A stretch of 64,000 nucleotides of DNA from Endozoicomonas elysicola (GTDB lineage: Bacteria > Pseudomonadota > Gammaproteobacteria > Pseudomonadales > Endozoicomonadaceae), in NCBI RefSeq assembly GCF_000710775.1, contig NZ_JOJP01000001.1:3216744-3280743 (forward strand), given 5' to 3'. The notes under the pieces were generated by a model, which was given only the letters and a program-made list of their open reading frames with translations, did no database searches and was not told the DNA's origin. This document shows, in pieces, positions 9,708-17,874 of the stretch. The position numbers and the translations under genes are program-made. Every line of letters begins with the position of its first letter. Positions within the stretch are counted from its first letter, which is position 1.

Positions 9708-9796
9708 CAATCGCATTTTCTAAATCCCTATTGCGTTGCCTGCCTCGAGGGTAATCCTACCAGTCATGCTCATAACGGATTTAGAAAATTTGATTG
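9708..9796. repeat. Imperfect 20-bp inverted repeat downstream of yejF
   Basis: The 13-bp arms ATTTTCTAAATCC (9715-9727) and GGATTTAGAAAAT (9777-9789) are perfect. Pairing extends outward through two mismatches to CAATC/GATTG, giving about 20-bp arms around a 49-bp centre. It could be a non-autonomous repeat (MITE or REP-like) or the 3' end structure of the yej message. No T tract follows. Confidence 0.5.
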
Positions 9797-9904
9797 ATAT
9801 TAATTAAATATCACGCCACAACCCATGGATGGTAATTTTAACAATCAAATGCAATTATCAAACAAATAGCAGCCAGGGAGATTAAGTTTCTCATTTTAAA
9901 ACTC

Positions 9905-9942
9905 AAAAAAATCTTTTAACACTATTTATCGGATAGTGTTAA
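9905..9942 (-). terminator. Rho-independent terminator of the RRM gene
   Basis: TTAACACTAT (9916-9925) and ATAGTGTTAA (9933-9942) are perfect 10-bp arms around a 7-base loop. Read on the minus strand the hairpin is followed by a T-rich run (the A tract at 9905-9911). It lies 47 bp past the stop of the minus-strand RNA-binding protein gene. Confidence 0.8.
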
Positions 9943-9988
9943 CCAGTGAGTACCTGTACGCTGTTACACGGTAGCTCTGCTTAAACAG

Positions 9989-10282
9989 CTATTGATTAAA
10001 ACTGTTAAAAGACTTTTGAGACTTTCCAGTAGATTGCTTCTGACGAGCGTCATTCACTCGTATTGGGCGGCCAGCAACTTCCTTTCCATCCATTGCTCGG
10101 GCAGCTTCTGCTTCAGACTCTTTTTCAAAAGTAATAAATGCAAAACCTCTTGAACGATCAGTCTCCCGATCTCTCATCAACTTGATATCTTCAATGACAC
10201 CAAATGATTCAAAAGCCTGTTCAAGATCTTCCTCAACTGCGGTATAAGCGAGGTTGCCGATGTATAAAGTCCTTTTTTGCAT
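9989..10282 (-). CDS. Single-RRM RNA-binding protein
   Basis: Small cytoplasmic protein of 97 residues consisting of one RNA recognition motif. RNP2 is LYIGNL (6-11) and RNP1 is RGFAFITF (45-52), with the aromatic residues that stack on RNA. A short Gln/Ser/Lys-rich tail follows the domain. Similar bacterial RRM proteins are often cold-induced, and their tails mediate extra contacts, but function here is unproven. The presumed 5' leader has a small hairpin (ACGCAA 10312-10317 with TTGCGT 10322-10327). It is monocistronic, with its own terminator. Confidence 0.9.
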   Translation of the reverse strand: MQKRTLYIGNLAYTAVEEDLEQAFESFGVIEDIKLMRDRETDRSRGFAFITFEKESEAEAARAMDGKEVAGRPIRVNDARQKQSTGKSQKSFNSFNQ

Positions 10283-10471
10283 GGAAAAACTCTGATTTTT
10301 CTCTTGTTTACACGCAAATCCTTGCGTAGTCAGGGTTAAATTACCTCAATGAATACATCCATGTTCAGATTCTCACATCACATAGTTGTTGTCCACTGGC
10401 TTATCGGCAATCCGCTGGTGTTCATTAATATCTATGAAAGGTAGACATTAAGCATCTATCCATTAATTTCT

Positions 10472-10555
10472 TTGAACCACGAAGCACACGAAGAGCAGAA
10501 AGGAAAAGAAAAGCTTTTCTCAGTCCTCTTTATGTGCTTCATGGTTCCAATTGAA
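10472..10555. repeat. Imperfect inverted repeat, accacgaagcacacgaag type
   Basis: The left arm TTGAACCACGAAGCACACGA and the right arm (reverse complement reading TTGGAACCATGAAGCACATA) match over about 25 bp with a few mismatches, around a short centre. This arrangement is typical of dispersed non-coding repeats. A shorter cousin lies at 10694-10745. Confidence 0.6.
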
Positions 10556-10693
10556 GTGCCTGCAACACGTATCAAGCAACATGTCTGCACCCGTTAAAAA
10601 GCCAAAGAACGAGGGTAGAAGCAGAGGCAGAGAAAACAAAACCCTTTTATTTCTACCCTAAGAATATCTATTAACTGGGCATAGTATTTAACG

Positions 10694-10745
10694 TACGAAG
10701 CACACAAACAAAAAGATAGAGTCATTCCTTTGTGCACTTTGTAAT
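10694..10745. repeat. Second, shorter acgaagcacac inverted repeat at the cysK 3' end
   Basis: TACGAAGCACACAAA faces TTTGTGCACTTTGTA, a degenerate inverted pair with the same GAAGCACAC core as the repeat at 10472-10555. It sits just beyond the cysK stop and may serve as its 3' structure. Confidence 0.45.
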
Positions 10746-10763
10746 TTCAATGATTCAAATTAA

Positions 10764-11735
10764 CTATTGAACACTTTCATTTTCCGAGAAGACACCTTCA
10801 AACAGTACCGTTGAAAGGTAACGCTCACCAGAGTCAGGCAAGATAACAACTATGGCCTTACCTCTATTTTCAGGCTGCTCAGCAACTTTCAGTGCAGCAC
10901 TGACAGCTGCCCCGCCGGAAATACCAGCAAGAACCCCCTCTTCACGCATCAAGCGATGAGCCATCTCTATTGCATCTTCATTGGACACCTGTTCAACCTG
11001 ATCCACCAGCCTCAGGTCGAGATTCGCCGGGATAAAGCCTGCGCCAATTCCCTGAATCTTATGAGGTGCAGGCTTTACTTCTATACCTGCCAAGGTCTGA
11101 CTGATAACCGGTGAAGCACTGGGCTCGACGGCAACGGATGTAATTTTCCTGCCCTGAATTTCCTTGATATAACGGGATACACCGGAAATTGTGCCGCCAG
11201 TACCGACACCAGCTACAAAGATATCAATGTTTCCATTAAGGGCGTTCCAGATTTCCGGGCCGGTTGTCTCTTCGTGAATCCGTGGATTAGCTGGATTCTC
11301 AAACTGCTGAAGCAACAAATACTTCTCAGAATTTTCTTCGGCCAGTTCTTTTGCCTTTGCAATAGCCCCTGGCATTCCTTTAGCAGGCTCGGTAAGAACA
11401 ATGTTCGCCCCGAGAGACTTCATGACTTTACGACGCTCAATACTCATGGAGGCAGGCATGGTCAACGTCAGTGGAATCCCTCGGGAGGCCGCTACAAATG
11501 CCAGCGCGATACCCGTGTTTCCGCTGGTTGGTTCAACCAGCTCCATACCAGGTTTCAACTTGCCAGAACGTTCTGCATCCCAAATCATACTGGCGCCAAT
11601 ACGGCATTTGACACTGTTCGCAGGATTTCTGGATTCTATTTTTACGTAAATCTCATGGCCTTTTGCCAGACGATTCAGTTTAACCAGTGGCGTATTACCA
11701 ATAGCCTGAGAATTATCCTGATAGACCTGCGTCAT
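10764..11735 (-). CDS. cysK: Cysteine synthase A (O-acetylserine sulfhydrylase)
   Basis: PLP enzyme that makes L-cysteine from O-acetylserine and sulfide in the cytoplasm. At 323 residues it is the length of E. coli CysK. The PLP lysine is Lys43 in [11 protein letters not shown], the substrate loop TSGNTG is at 70-75, and the phosphate-binding [10 protein letters not shown] and the GISGGAA segment are present. The ATG at 11735 has a strong Shine-Dalgarno (AAGGAAGGG on the minus strand). The CysK rather than CysM assignment rests on length and on the NPANSVK context. It is divergent from the MoxR operon. Confidence 0.93.
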   Translation of the reverse strand: MTQVYQDNSQAIGNTPLVKLNRLAKGHEIYVKIESRNPANSVKCRIGASMIWDAERSGKLKPGMELVEPTSGNTGIALAFVAASRGIPLTLTMPASMSIERRKVMKSLGANIVLTEPAKGMPGAIAKAKELAEENSEKYLLLQQFENPANPRIHEETTGPEIWNALNGNIDIFVAGVGTGGTISGVSRYIKEIQGRKITSVAVEPSASPVISQTLAGIEVKPAPHKIQGIGAGFIPANLDLRLVDQVEQVSNEDAIEMAHRLMREEGVLAGISGGAAVSAALKVAEQPENRGKAIVVILPDSGERYLSTVLFEGVFSENESVQ

Positions 11736-12069
11736 AAAAGTCCCTTCCTTAATCTTCTGTAAATAATTATGTTCCTGTTTAAGGCATAATCATTGCCTTG
11801 AACTTTCTTATAGCGTGAGACTATCTCGTTCAATAATATTTCGTAAAGTAATTTAAAATTATAGAGTTATATAAAATATCTATAACATTGAATTATCTAC
11901 TTTTCAGCAAGGTCCCATCACCCAAGGGCCTCAAATGGCTACCCATTATCCTCCCTTTTGAGTTACCCTTACCCGCAACTCAATTCCCCCAAAGACATAA
12001 ACGAAATACGTCTGCTTTAACGAGTAATCAGTTAACGCCCTGTTTCATAATAAAAAAGACAATTGACCT
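11736..12069. other. Divergent promoter region, cysK and moxR
   Basis: 334 bp between two divergently transcribed genes. It is strongly A+T-rich between about 11810 and 11890, as expected for two back-to-back promoters. I could not assign a CysB site or exact -35/-10 boxes. No credible ORF. Confidence 0.5.
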
Positions 12070-12909
12070 ATGAGCTTCGAAAGTACCGACCAGTATATTG
12101 CTACAGAAGACCTGAGAATGGCCGTCAATGCAGCAGTAACATTGCAACGCCCTCTTCTTATTAAAGGTGAACCCGGCACCGGTAAGACCATGCTGGCAGA
12201 ACAGGTGGCCCGTTCACTGGGGAAAGAGCTTCTGCAGTGGCATATCAAGTCAACCACCAAAGCCCAGCAGGGACTCTACGAATACGATGCTGTCTCCCGC
12301 CTGCGGGATTCTCAGCTGGGTGATGAGCGTGTTCACGATATCAGCAACTACATTGTGAAAGGCAAGCTCTGGGAGGCCTTTGAGTCACAAGAGCAGTCCG
12401 TTTTGCTGATCGATGAAATAGATAAGGCCGATATCGAATTCCCCAATGACCTGCTGCAAGAGCTGGATAAGATGGAGTTCAATGTTTACGAGACCCAGCA
12501 ACAGATCAAAGCCAGACAACGCCCTATCGTCATTATCACCAGCAACAACGAGAAAGAGCTGCCCGATGCCTTTCTGAGACGGTGTTTCTTTCATTACATC
12601 AGCTTTCCTGATGCAAAAACCATGAGAAAAATCGTTCAGGTTCACTTTCCAAACCTGCAACAAAAACTGGTGGATGAGGCTCTGCAGGTATTTTTTGAAC
12701 TCAGAGAGATTCCGGGCCTTAAAAAGAAGCCCTCTACTTCAGAGTTGATCGACTGGCTGAAACTGCTCAACTCAGACGACATTCCTGCAGATATTCTGCA
12801 AAACCGGGATACCCGAAGTGCCATTCCCCCCCTGCATGGTGCACTGGTAAAAAATGAGCAGGATGTTTACCTGCTGGAGCGCCTGGCCTTTATGAGTCGA
12901 CGTGGTTAA
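12070..12909 (+). CDS. MoxR-family AAA+ ATPase
   Basis: AAA+ chaperone-like ATPase of 279 residues that usually works with a VWA-domain partner on maturation of another protein complex. Walker A is GEPGTGKT (33-40), Walker B is VLLIDEID (111-118), and the sensor-like segment is IVIITSNNEKELPDAFLRRC with arginine finger residues. It is followed 18 bp later by the VWA gene, the standard pairing. No target complex is encoded beside them. Confidence 0.9.
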   Translation: MSFESTDQYIATEDLRMAVNAAVTLQRPLLIKGEPGTGKTMLAEQVARSLGKELLQWHIKSTTKAQQGLYEYDAVSRLRDSQLGDERVHDISNYIVKGKLWEAFESQEQSVLLIDEIDKADIEFPNDLLQELDKMEFNVYETQQQIKARQRPIVIITSNNEKELPDAFLRRCFFHYISFPDAKTMRKIVQVHFPNLQQKLVDEALQVFFELREIPGLKKKPSTSELIDWLKLLNSDDIPADILQNRDTRSAIPPLHGALVKNEQDVYLLERLAFMSRRG

Positions 12910-12927
12910 CCGGCCCGAGGAACCACC

Positions 12928-14103
12928 ATGCTGACCAATTTTTTTGAAACCGTTCGGGCATTTGGTGTACCTGCCACCACCCGTGAGTACCTTGACCTGC
13001 TGGCGGCGCTGGATGCAAAACTGATCTATGCCGATCAGGAAGGCTTTTATCAGTTATCTCGAACCATTCTGGTCAAGGATGAGAGGCATTACGACAAGTT
13101 TGATAAAGCCTGTCAGGCATTTTTCAACGGCCTTGAGTCCATGGACGACATGCTCGAAGGCATGATTCCGGAAGAATGGCTGAGGCAGGAGTTTATCCGA
13201 CAGCTTTCCGATGAGGACAAGGCAAATATCCAGGGCATGAAAAACCTCCAGGAGTTGCTCGAGACGTTCCGTCAGAGAATGGAGGAGCAGAAAGGTCGTC
13301 ACCAGGGCGGTAATAAGTGGATTGGCACCGGTGGCACCTCACCTTTTGGGGCATATGGCTATAACCCCTCAGGGATTCGGATTGGCCAGAATGAATCGAG
13401 ACATCGTAAAGCCACCAAAGTCTGGGATAAACGGGAATTTAAAAACCTGGATAATGACGAGCAACTCGGTAGCCGCAATATGAAAATGGCCCTTCGCCGA
13501 TTGCGCCGATTTGCCCGTCAGGGAGCAGCAGACCAGCTCGACCTTGATGACACGGTTCGCTCAACCGCCAGCAAGGGTATGCTGGATATCAAAATGGTGC
13601 CGGAACGCCATAACGCCGTGAAAGTACTACTGTTCATGGATATTGGCGGCTCTATGGACGATCACGTCCGCCTGTGCGAAGAGCTCTTTGCCTGCTGTCG
13701 AACCGAGTTCAAACACCTTGAGTTCTATTACTTCCATAACTATCTCTATGAAAGTGTCTGGCAGGATAACCGTCGCCGCCAGCAGGAGCGTATTAACCTC
13801 TGGGATGTTATTCATCGCTACGGCAAAGACTACCGGGTTATTTTTGTTGGAGACGCCGCCATGTCTCCCTATGAAATTACCTCACCCGGTGGCAGTGTTG
13901 AACATTTCAATGAAGAAGCTGGGCATGTCTGGATGTCACGGGTGAAAGCCCATTTTGACCGTGTCGCATGGTTGAACCCCACACCGGAACATGCCTGGCA
14001 ATATACTTCTTCAACACGGCTGATTGATGAGCAGATGGAAGGCAAAATGTTTCCCCTGACCATCAATGGGCTGGAAGAAGCGATGAGCTATCTTGCTGGA
14101 TAA
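12928..14103 (+). CDS. VWA-domain protein, CoxE-like partner of MoxR
   Basis: Cytoplasmic von Willebrand factor A domain protein of 391 residues. The helical N-terminal half precedes a VWA domain from about residue 230. The metal-binding MIDAS loop reads DIGGSMD from Asp238: the first Asp and the last Ser of the DxSxS consensus are kept, but the central Ser is Gly, as in other members of this MoxR-linked group. It sits 18 bp after the AAA+ gene and is surely co-transcribed with it. A role in metal-cofactor enzyme assembly is known for relatives; here it is inference. Confidence 0.88.
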   Translation: MLTNFFETVRAFGVPATTREYLDLLAALDAKLIYADQEGFYQLSRTILVKDERHYDKFDKACQAFFNGLESMDDMLEGMIPEEWLRQEFIRQLSDEDKANIQGMKNLQELLETFRQRMEEQKGRHQGGNKWIGTGGTSPFGAYGYNPSGIRIGQNESRHRKATKVWDKREFKNLDNDEQLGSRNMKMALRRLRRFARQGAADQLDLDDTVRSTASKGMLDIKMVPERHNAVKVLLFMDIGGSMDDHVRLCEELFACCRTEFKHLEFYYFHNYLYESVWQDNRRRQQERINLWDVIHRYGKDYRVIFVGDAAMSPYEITSPGGSVEHFNEEAGHVWMSRVKAHFDRVAWLNPTPEHAWQYTSSTRLIDEQMEGKMFPLTINGLEEAMSYLAG

Positions 14104-14116
14104 CTGAATACCCGAT

Positions 14117-14137
14117 AGGCAACACTTGGTGTTGCCT
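14117..14137. terminator. Hairpin between convergent VWA and cobB genes
   Basis: AGGCAACAC (14117-14125) and GTGTTGCCT (14129-14137) form a perfect 9-bp stem with a TTG loop. No T tract follows on either strand, so it is a likely 3' end structure but not a textbook intrinsic terminator. Confidence 0.5.
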
Positions 14138-14155
14138 GCCAATAGTATAAGATCA

Positions 14156-14863
14156 CTACTTGAGTGAACTGAAGAACCGCTCAACCACTTCGGTAGCTGG
14201 CCCGTAATGCTGTTCATCAAACAGTGAGCCGTGATTCCCAGGCTCAAGGTTTAATTCAACGGTCTTTGCTCCTGCCGCAGCCGCCTCCTGAACGAAACCT
14301 GCCGCTGGATACACATTTCCAGAGGTGCCAATGGAAACAAAAAGATCACAGTTTGACAGTGCCTGATAGATCTCGTCCATCTGTAAAGGCATCTCACCGA
14401 ACCAGACAATGTGTGGGCGGAGATTTCCCGCAACACCGCAGCATTCACATTGAGTATCAACGGTAACATCCTGATCCCAATGAAAAACCTCCTCGGTGTC
14501 CTGACAGTGAACTTTCAGCAGTTCACCATGCATATGAATCAGACGGGTGCTCCCCGCTCTCTCATGGAGATCATCAACATTCTGAGTCACCAGAAGAAAG
14601 CTTCCAGAGAACTGACGTTCAAACTCAGCAAGTGCCTGATGAGCACGGTTTGGTTCGACTGAGTTCAGCTGACGCCTTCTATCGTTGTAAAATCGTTGTA
14701 CCAGTGAGGGGTTTCGAGCGTACCCTTCAGGTGTTGCCACATCCTCAACAGGGTGATTTTCCCAGAGTCCGTCGCCGGCCCGGAATGTTCTGATTCCGGA
14801 CTCAGCCGAGATTCCCGCACCGGTCAGTACTACTATGGATGAATAGGGGGATGAACAGTGCAA
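14156..14863 (-). CDS. cobB: NAD-dependent protein deacylase, CobB/sirtuin class III
   Basis: Sirtuin that removes acyl groups from protein lysines using NAD+. It has 235 residues. [10 protein letters not shown] (15-24) and [12 protein letters not shown] bind NAD, His112 in HMHGE is the catalytic base, and the Zn site lies around the CECC segment before [10 protein letters not shown]. Tyr59 and Arg62 form the YxxR pair that marks desuccinylases/demalonylases. The start is TTG at 14863: a perfect AGGAGG (14869-14874) sits 5 bases upstream and no ATG fits. It lies 17 bp after the DUF4139 gene and is probably co-transcribed. Confidence 0.92.
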   Translation of the reverse strand: MHCSSPYSSIVVLTGAGISAESGIRTFRAGDGLWENHPVEDVATPEGYARNPSLVQRFYNDRRRQLNSVEPNRAHQALAEFERQFSGSFLLVTQNVDDLHERAGSTRLIHMHGELLKVHCQDTEEVFHWDQDVTVDTQCECCGVAGNLRPHIVWFGEMPLQMDEIYQALSNCDLFVSIGTSGNVYPAAGFVQEAAAAGAKTVELNLEPGNHGSLFDEQHYGPATEVVERFFSSLK

Positions 14864-14880
14864 GCAAACCTCCTGGTCAA

Positions 14881-16254
14881 TCAGCGACGATATTTAGCAG
14901 TAAAGTGTATAATTTTCTGGGTACCGGCAGAAACCTCAACACGAAGCTGATCCATTTTTTCCAGTGTTGCACCCTTAACACTCTCAAGCTTAATCAGATT
15001 AGGATCACGCTCCTTTATTAGCAGTGTAATGCTGTCTTCCTGATCATTTGAGACCGTCGCCTGCCATTTAACCACCAGCTCTTTGTCACTCTTCTGTTCA
15101 ACGTCCAGTCGTGTACGCTCAACACGCACAGCCAGCGCTTCTCCCATGGTCAACCAGGCGTGATCACCCGCGGTTGTTTTGGGCAACCATGAGTTACCAC
15201 TGATGATATAGCCGCCATCCGGGTCCTGTTCATACATACGAACCTGTGCTGGTGGAAGGTCCAGCGGTGCCTCAAACTTCCAGGTCAACCTGGGACGCTC
15301 AGCCATGGAAGTTCTGCCACCGGTCGAACGGCCATACACGTCAAGGGTGTATAGCTTTTCAAGGTGCAATGCTTCTGAAAAAAGATCAATCAGCTGCTTG
15401 CTATTGGCAGGCAGGACGGTGTCCTTTGGCAAAGTAGAAAGCAATACTTCACCGACACGCTCACCGTAGTCACCCGCATCAGCCACCACCGATGCTTCAA
15501 GCATCCGGTTCTTACGGTAAAAGCCAGGAACACCACCCTCGCCACCGGCAACCAAACGAATTTTTGCCTGATTGAAATTGATATTGGAACTGTTGGTCAG
15601 CAGTGTTTTTAATTCCAGACGTCCCTGGTTCTGCGATAAAAGCGTTAAACGATAATGGCTGTCATAGCTTAACTGAGGGGTGATATAAGTAAGCTTCAGA
15701 GGCCCACTGACCGGTTGCTGGCCAAAATCCGCCGTCAGGTATTTGAGACTTTTACCCTGAGTCTCCGAAGAAACCCGTGACAGTATCCTCAAGCCCTGGG
15801 GGTCGTGATAATCGATAAAATACTGACGGCCATTACTGCCTTCCACCAGCCCGATTCCCTGCTGATAGCTGACCAGTTTACCCTGAATGGCTACGTTCAG
15901 GCCGCCACCAAACACTTCAACATTTTTACCCACCAGATTCCGGTAGTAATTATCCCGGTCCAGACCTCCCTGGTACCAGAAGATTTCCTCAGGCCGGTAA
16001 ACGGTTTCACCATTAACGTATTCAAGGTTCAGACTGCCATCAAGCCGGTTGATTGGCAGACCGGAAATCTCAAGGCTGCCCTTTGCATCGGGTCGGGAAT
16101 TGAACGTCTGACTGATCAGGGCCTTATCACTGTAGAGCGTCACTACTGTCGACTTTGGCTGCTCAACATTCAGCTTGCCAGGTAATGCCTCGCCCGAAGC
16201 CTTGGCCACCATAAATCCGGACACCAGCAGAACCAACAATGAGTGCTTAAACAT
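14881..16254 (-). CDS. Secreted DUF4139-domain protein
   Basis: Exported protein of 457 residues with a signal peptide ([20 protein letters not shown]). The body is predicted mostly beta, with the C-terminal DUF4139-type region (about 190 to the end: [19 protein letters not shown], then the [21 protein letters not shown] segment). Function of this family is not established. I start at ATG 16254 because AGGAG (16261-16265) lies 6 bases upstream; a longer frame to 16314 has no such signal. It is followed by cobB. Confidence 0.8.
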   Translation of the reverse strand: MFKHSLLVLLVSGFMVAKASGEALPGKLNVEQPKSTVVTLYSDKALISQTFNSRPDAKGSLEISGLPINRLDGSLNLEYVNGETVYRPEEIFWYQGGLDRDNYYRNLVGKNVEVFGGGLNVAIQGKLVSYQQGIGLVEGSNGRQYFIDYHDPQGLRILSRVSSETQGKSLKYLTADFGQQPVSGPLKLTYITPQLSYDSHYRLTLLSQNQGRLELKTLLTNSSNINFNQAKIRLVAGGEGGVPGFYRKNRMLEASVVADAGDYGERVGEVLLSTLPKDTVLPANSKQLIDLFSEALHLEKLYTLDVYGRSTGGRTSMAERPRLTWKFEAPLDLPPAQVRMYEQDPDGGYIISGNSWLPKTTAGDHAWLTMGEALAVRVERTRLDVEQKSDKELVVKWQATVSNDQEDSITLLIKERDPNLIKLESVKGATLEKMDQLRVEVSAGTQKIIHFTAKYRR

Positions 16255-16556
16255 ATTGGGCTCCTGTAAACCACCACTGAATCGCTTGTTTTGCGACAAC
16301 TGTAAAACGAACAAAGAGGCTTGTCTTCCAAAACATCAAAAATCAAAGCATCATTCTGAAAATGATGCGGAGCGTGAGGGAATTTCGAAATTTTTTGTGG
16401 AATATCACAAGAAATCTGCAACCTCTATCCGGTGTGTAATTTGTTTCAATAAGCAGGTATCCTATTGAAACTTAACTATCTATCAGCCGACAAAAACACA
16501 AAAACCGTCAGCATCCAACACAATCAGACAAAAAAGATCAGGATCAGGATACGCGA
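16255..16556. other. Divergent spacer between the DUF4139 gene and the AraC gene
   Basis: 302 bp with no credible gene. It should hold the promoter of the DUF4139-cobB pair and that of the AraC gene. The only strong structure is the inverted repeat at 16443-16471. Confidence 0.55.
16443..16471. promoter_or_regulatory. Perfect 9-bp inverted repeat upstream of the AraC gene
   Basis: GTTTCAATA (16443-16451) and TATTGAAAC (16463-16471) flank an 11-base centre. The 20-bp centre-to-centre distance is about two helical turns, which would suit a dimeric regulator. It is 86 bp before the AraC start. No T tract follows. An operator role is inference. Confidence 0.4.
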
Positions 16557-17798
16557 GTGAAGTATCTACTTTGGGGCACATTCATCACCGAGTTTATTCT
16601 CTTATTTTCTCTCTTTATCAGAAGTAGTCGACAAGACAGCCTCAGGTTAATCGACCGCTTTCTTTGCCTGCCAGTATTGGTGAGCATGCTGCATCTGGTT
16701 ATGTATATCGCCACGACAGGTAACCACCAGGGGCAGATTATCGCCAGCACCAGCTATCTGGTTTTACGATCTTTGCTTCACCCGATTTTATTCCTGACAA
16801 CACTGATATTAGTGAATCATCAGAAAAAAACTGAACTCCGGGATATCGTTCACTTCTGTCCTTTTCTTCTTCTACTGATCGTCGCCCTGGAAGGCAGTTG
16901 GATCCAGCAACTGATCCCAACCCAGGAGTGGCATGCCTTTATACCCGTACTGGCACTGCCTCCCATGGTGAACCTGGCGTTACTGTTAATGCTGAGTATG
17001 ATCTTCGCAGGTTACCAATGGGCCACACTGAAACTCGCATGGCCCTCAATCACCACCGTTTGGCAGGACACCACAGAGCACATCGGCTTACGCTGGGTCT
17101 GCTTTTTCTCAATATTCAATATCTTATTTACAGTGCTTGCATCACTTTTTTACGTGGGAACTCGTATCAACCACCCCGACAGTGCGCCCGACTCGGGAGG
17201 CGAGGTTTACACGCTGCTCTCCAGCCTGTTTACTCTGGCCTTCTGTCTGTTTTACCTGAAATCGACAGCACTAATAGTGATAGAAGATTCTCCGAAGGAA
17301 AGCGCGGTAAATCTGCCCGACGATGACGACGATACCGAAGTAACTTCGGACTGTATTAAATATCGACACAGTGGACTGAGTGATACGGAGTCCATTCACT
17401 ATTTTCAAATGGTTGATGAGCTGCTGCGCAACAAAAAATTGTATCTTGAACAAAACCTGAAAGTCGCAGACCTCTCCAATGAGCTGGGGCTTGGCAGTTC
17501 ATACATCAGCCAGGTGATCAATCAGAATACCGGCCACTCTTTTAATGACTATATCAATCAATTCCGGGTTGAAGTTGTCAGAGCCAAGATAGAGGCGTTG
17601 GCCAATACGGGGACAAGGCTGCTTCCCAAGGACCTTGGCTATGAAGCAGGGTTTGGTTCGGGCTCAACCTTATACAAGGCGTTTCGACAAATCACCGGAT
17701 CAACCCCCAAACAGTACCTGGTTTCCTGTCTAAATCTGGAAAATAAAAAATTACAAAATCCTGAAAATTCTTTGCAATCTCTAGAACCGGTAGATTAG
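16557..17798 (+). CDS. AraC-family regulator with multi-spanning membrane domain
   Basis: 413-residue protein. Residues about 1-240 form roughly seven hydrophobic segments (from LLWGTFITEFILLFSLF through FTLAFCLFYL). An acidic linker (DDDDDTE near 258) follows, then a C-terminal AraC DNA-binding domain (about 290-400) with LKVADLSNELGLGSSYISQV and the second helix-turn-helix near GSGSTLYKAFRQITG. The start is GTG at 16557. Such proteins are thought to sense membrane or extracellular signals directly. The gene directly downstream (76 bp) encodes a secreted protein, a plausible target or ligand partner. Not a named family member that I recognise. Confidence 0.85.
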   Translation: MKYLLWGTFITEFILLFSLFIRSSRQDSLRLIDRFLCLPVLVSMLHLVMYIATTGNHQGQIIASTSYLVLRSLLHPILFLTTLILVNHQKKTELRDIVHFCPFLLLLIVALEGSWIQQLIPTQEWHAFIPVLALPPMVNLALLLMLSMIFAGYQWATLKLAWPSITTVWQDTTEHIGLRWVCFFSIFNILFTVLASLFYVGTRINHPDSAPDSGGEVYTLLSSLFTLAFCLFYLKSTALIVIEDSPKESAVNLPDDDDDTEVTSDCIKYRHSGLSDTESIHYFQMVDELLRNKKLYLEQNLKVADLSNELGLGSSYISQVINQNTGHSFNDYINQFRVEVVRAKIEALANTGTRLLPKDLGYEAGFGSGSTLYKAFRQITGSTPKQYLVSCLNLENKKLQNPENSLQSLEPVD

Positions 17799-17874
17799 AA
17801 AATCTTTTTTGACTGAATATGGCTTCCGAACCGGGCTTTACCAAAGCTCGAGAATAAAAATGAGGAAGTCGACA

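Larger units (their letters stand above)
10283..10763. other. Gene-free 480-bp stretch carrying fold-back repeats
   Basis: No convincing ORF. The part next to 10282 should hold the RRM gene promoter. The rest is dominated by inverted repeats, listed separately, and a looser pair (GGGTAGAA near 10613 with TTCTACCC near 10652). It also contains whatever ends the cysK transcript. Confidence 0.6.

Noticed and set aside
9785-9815. TGATATT/AATATCA pair as an FNR or ArcA site
   Set aside because: Does not match the TTGAT-N4-ATCAA pattern and lies downstream of yejF rather than before a gene.
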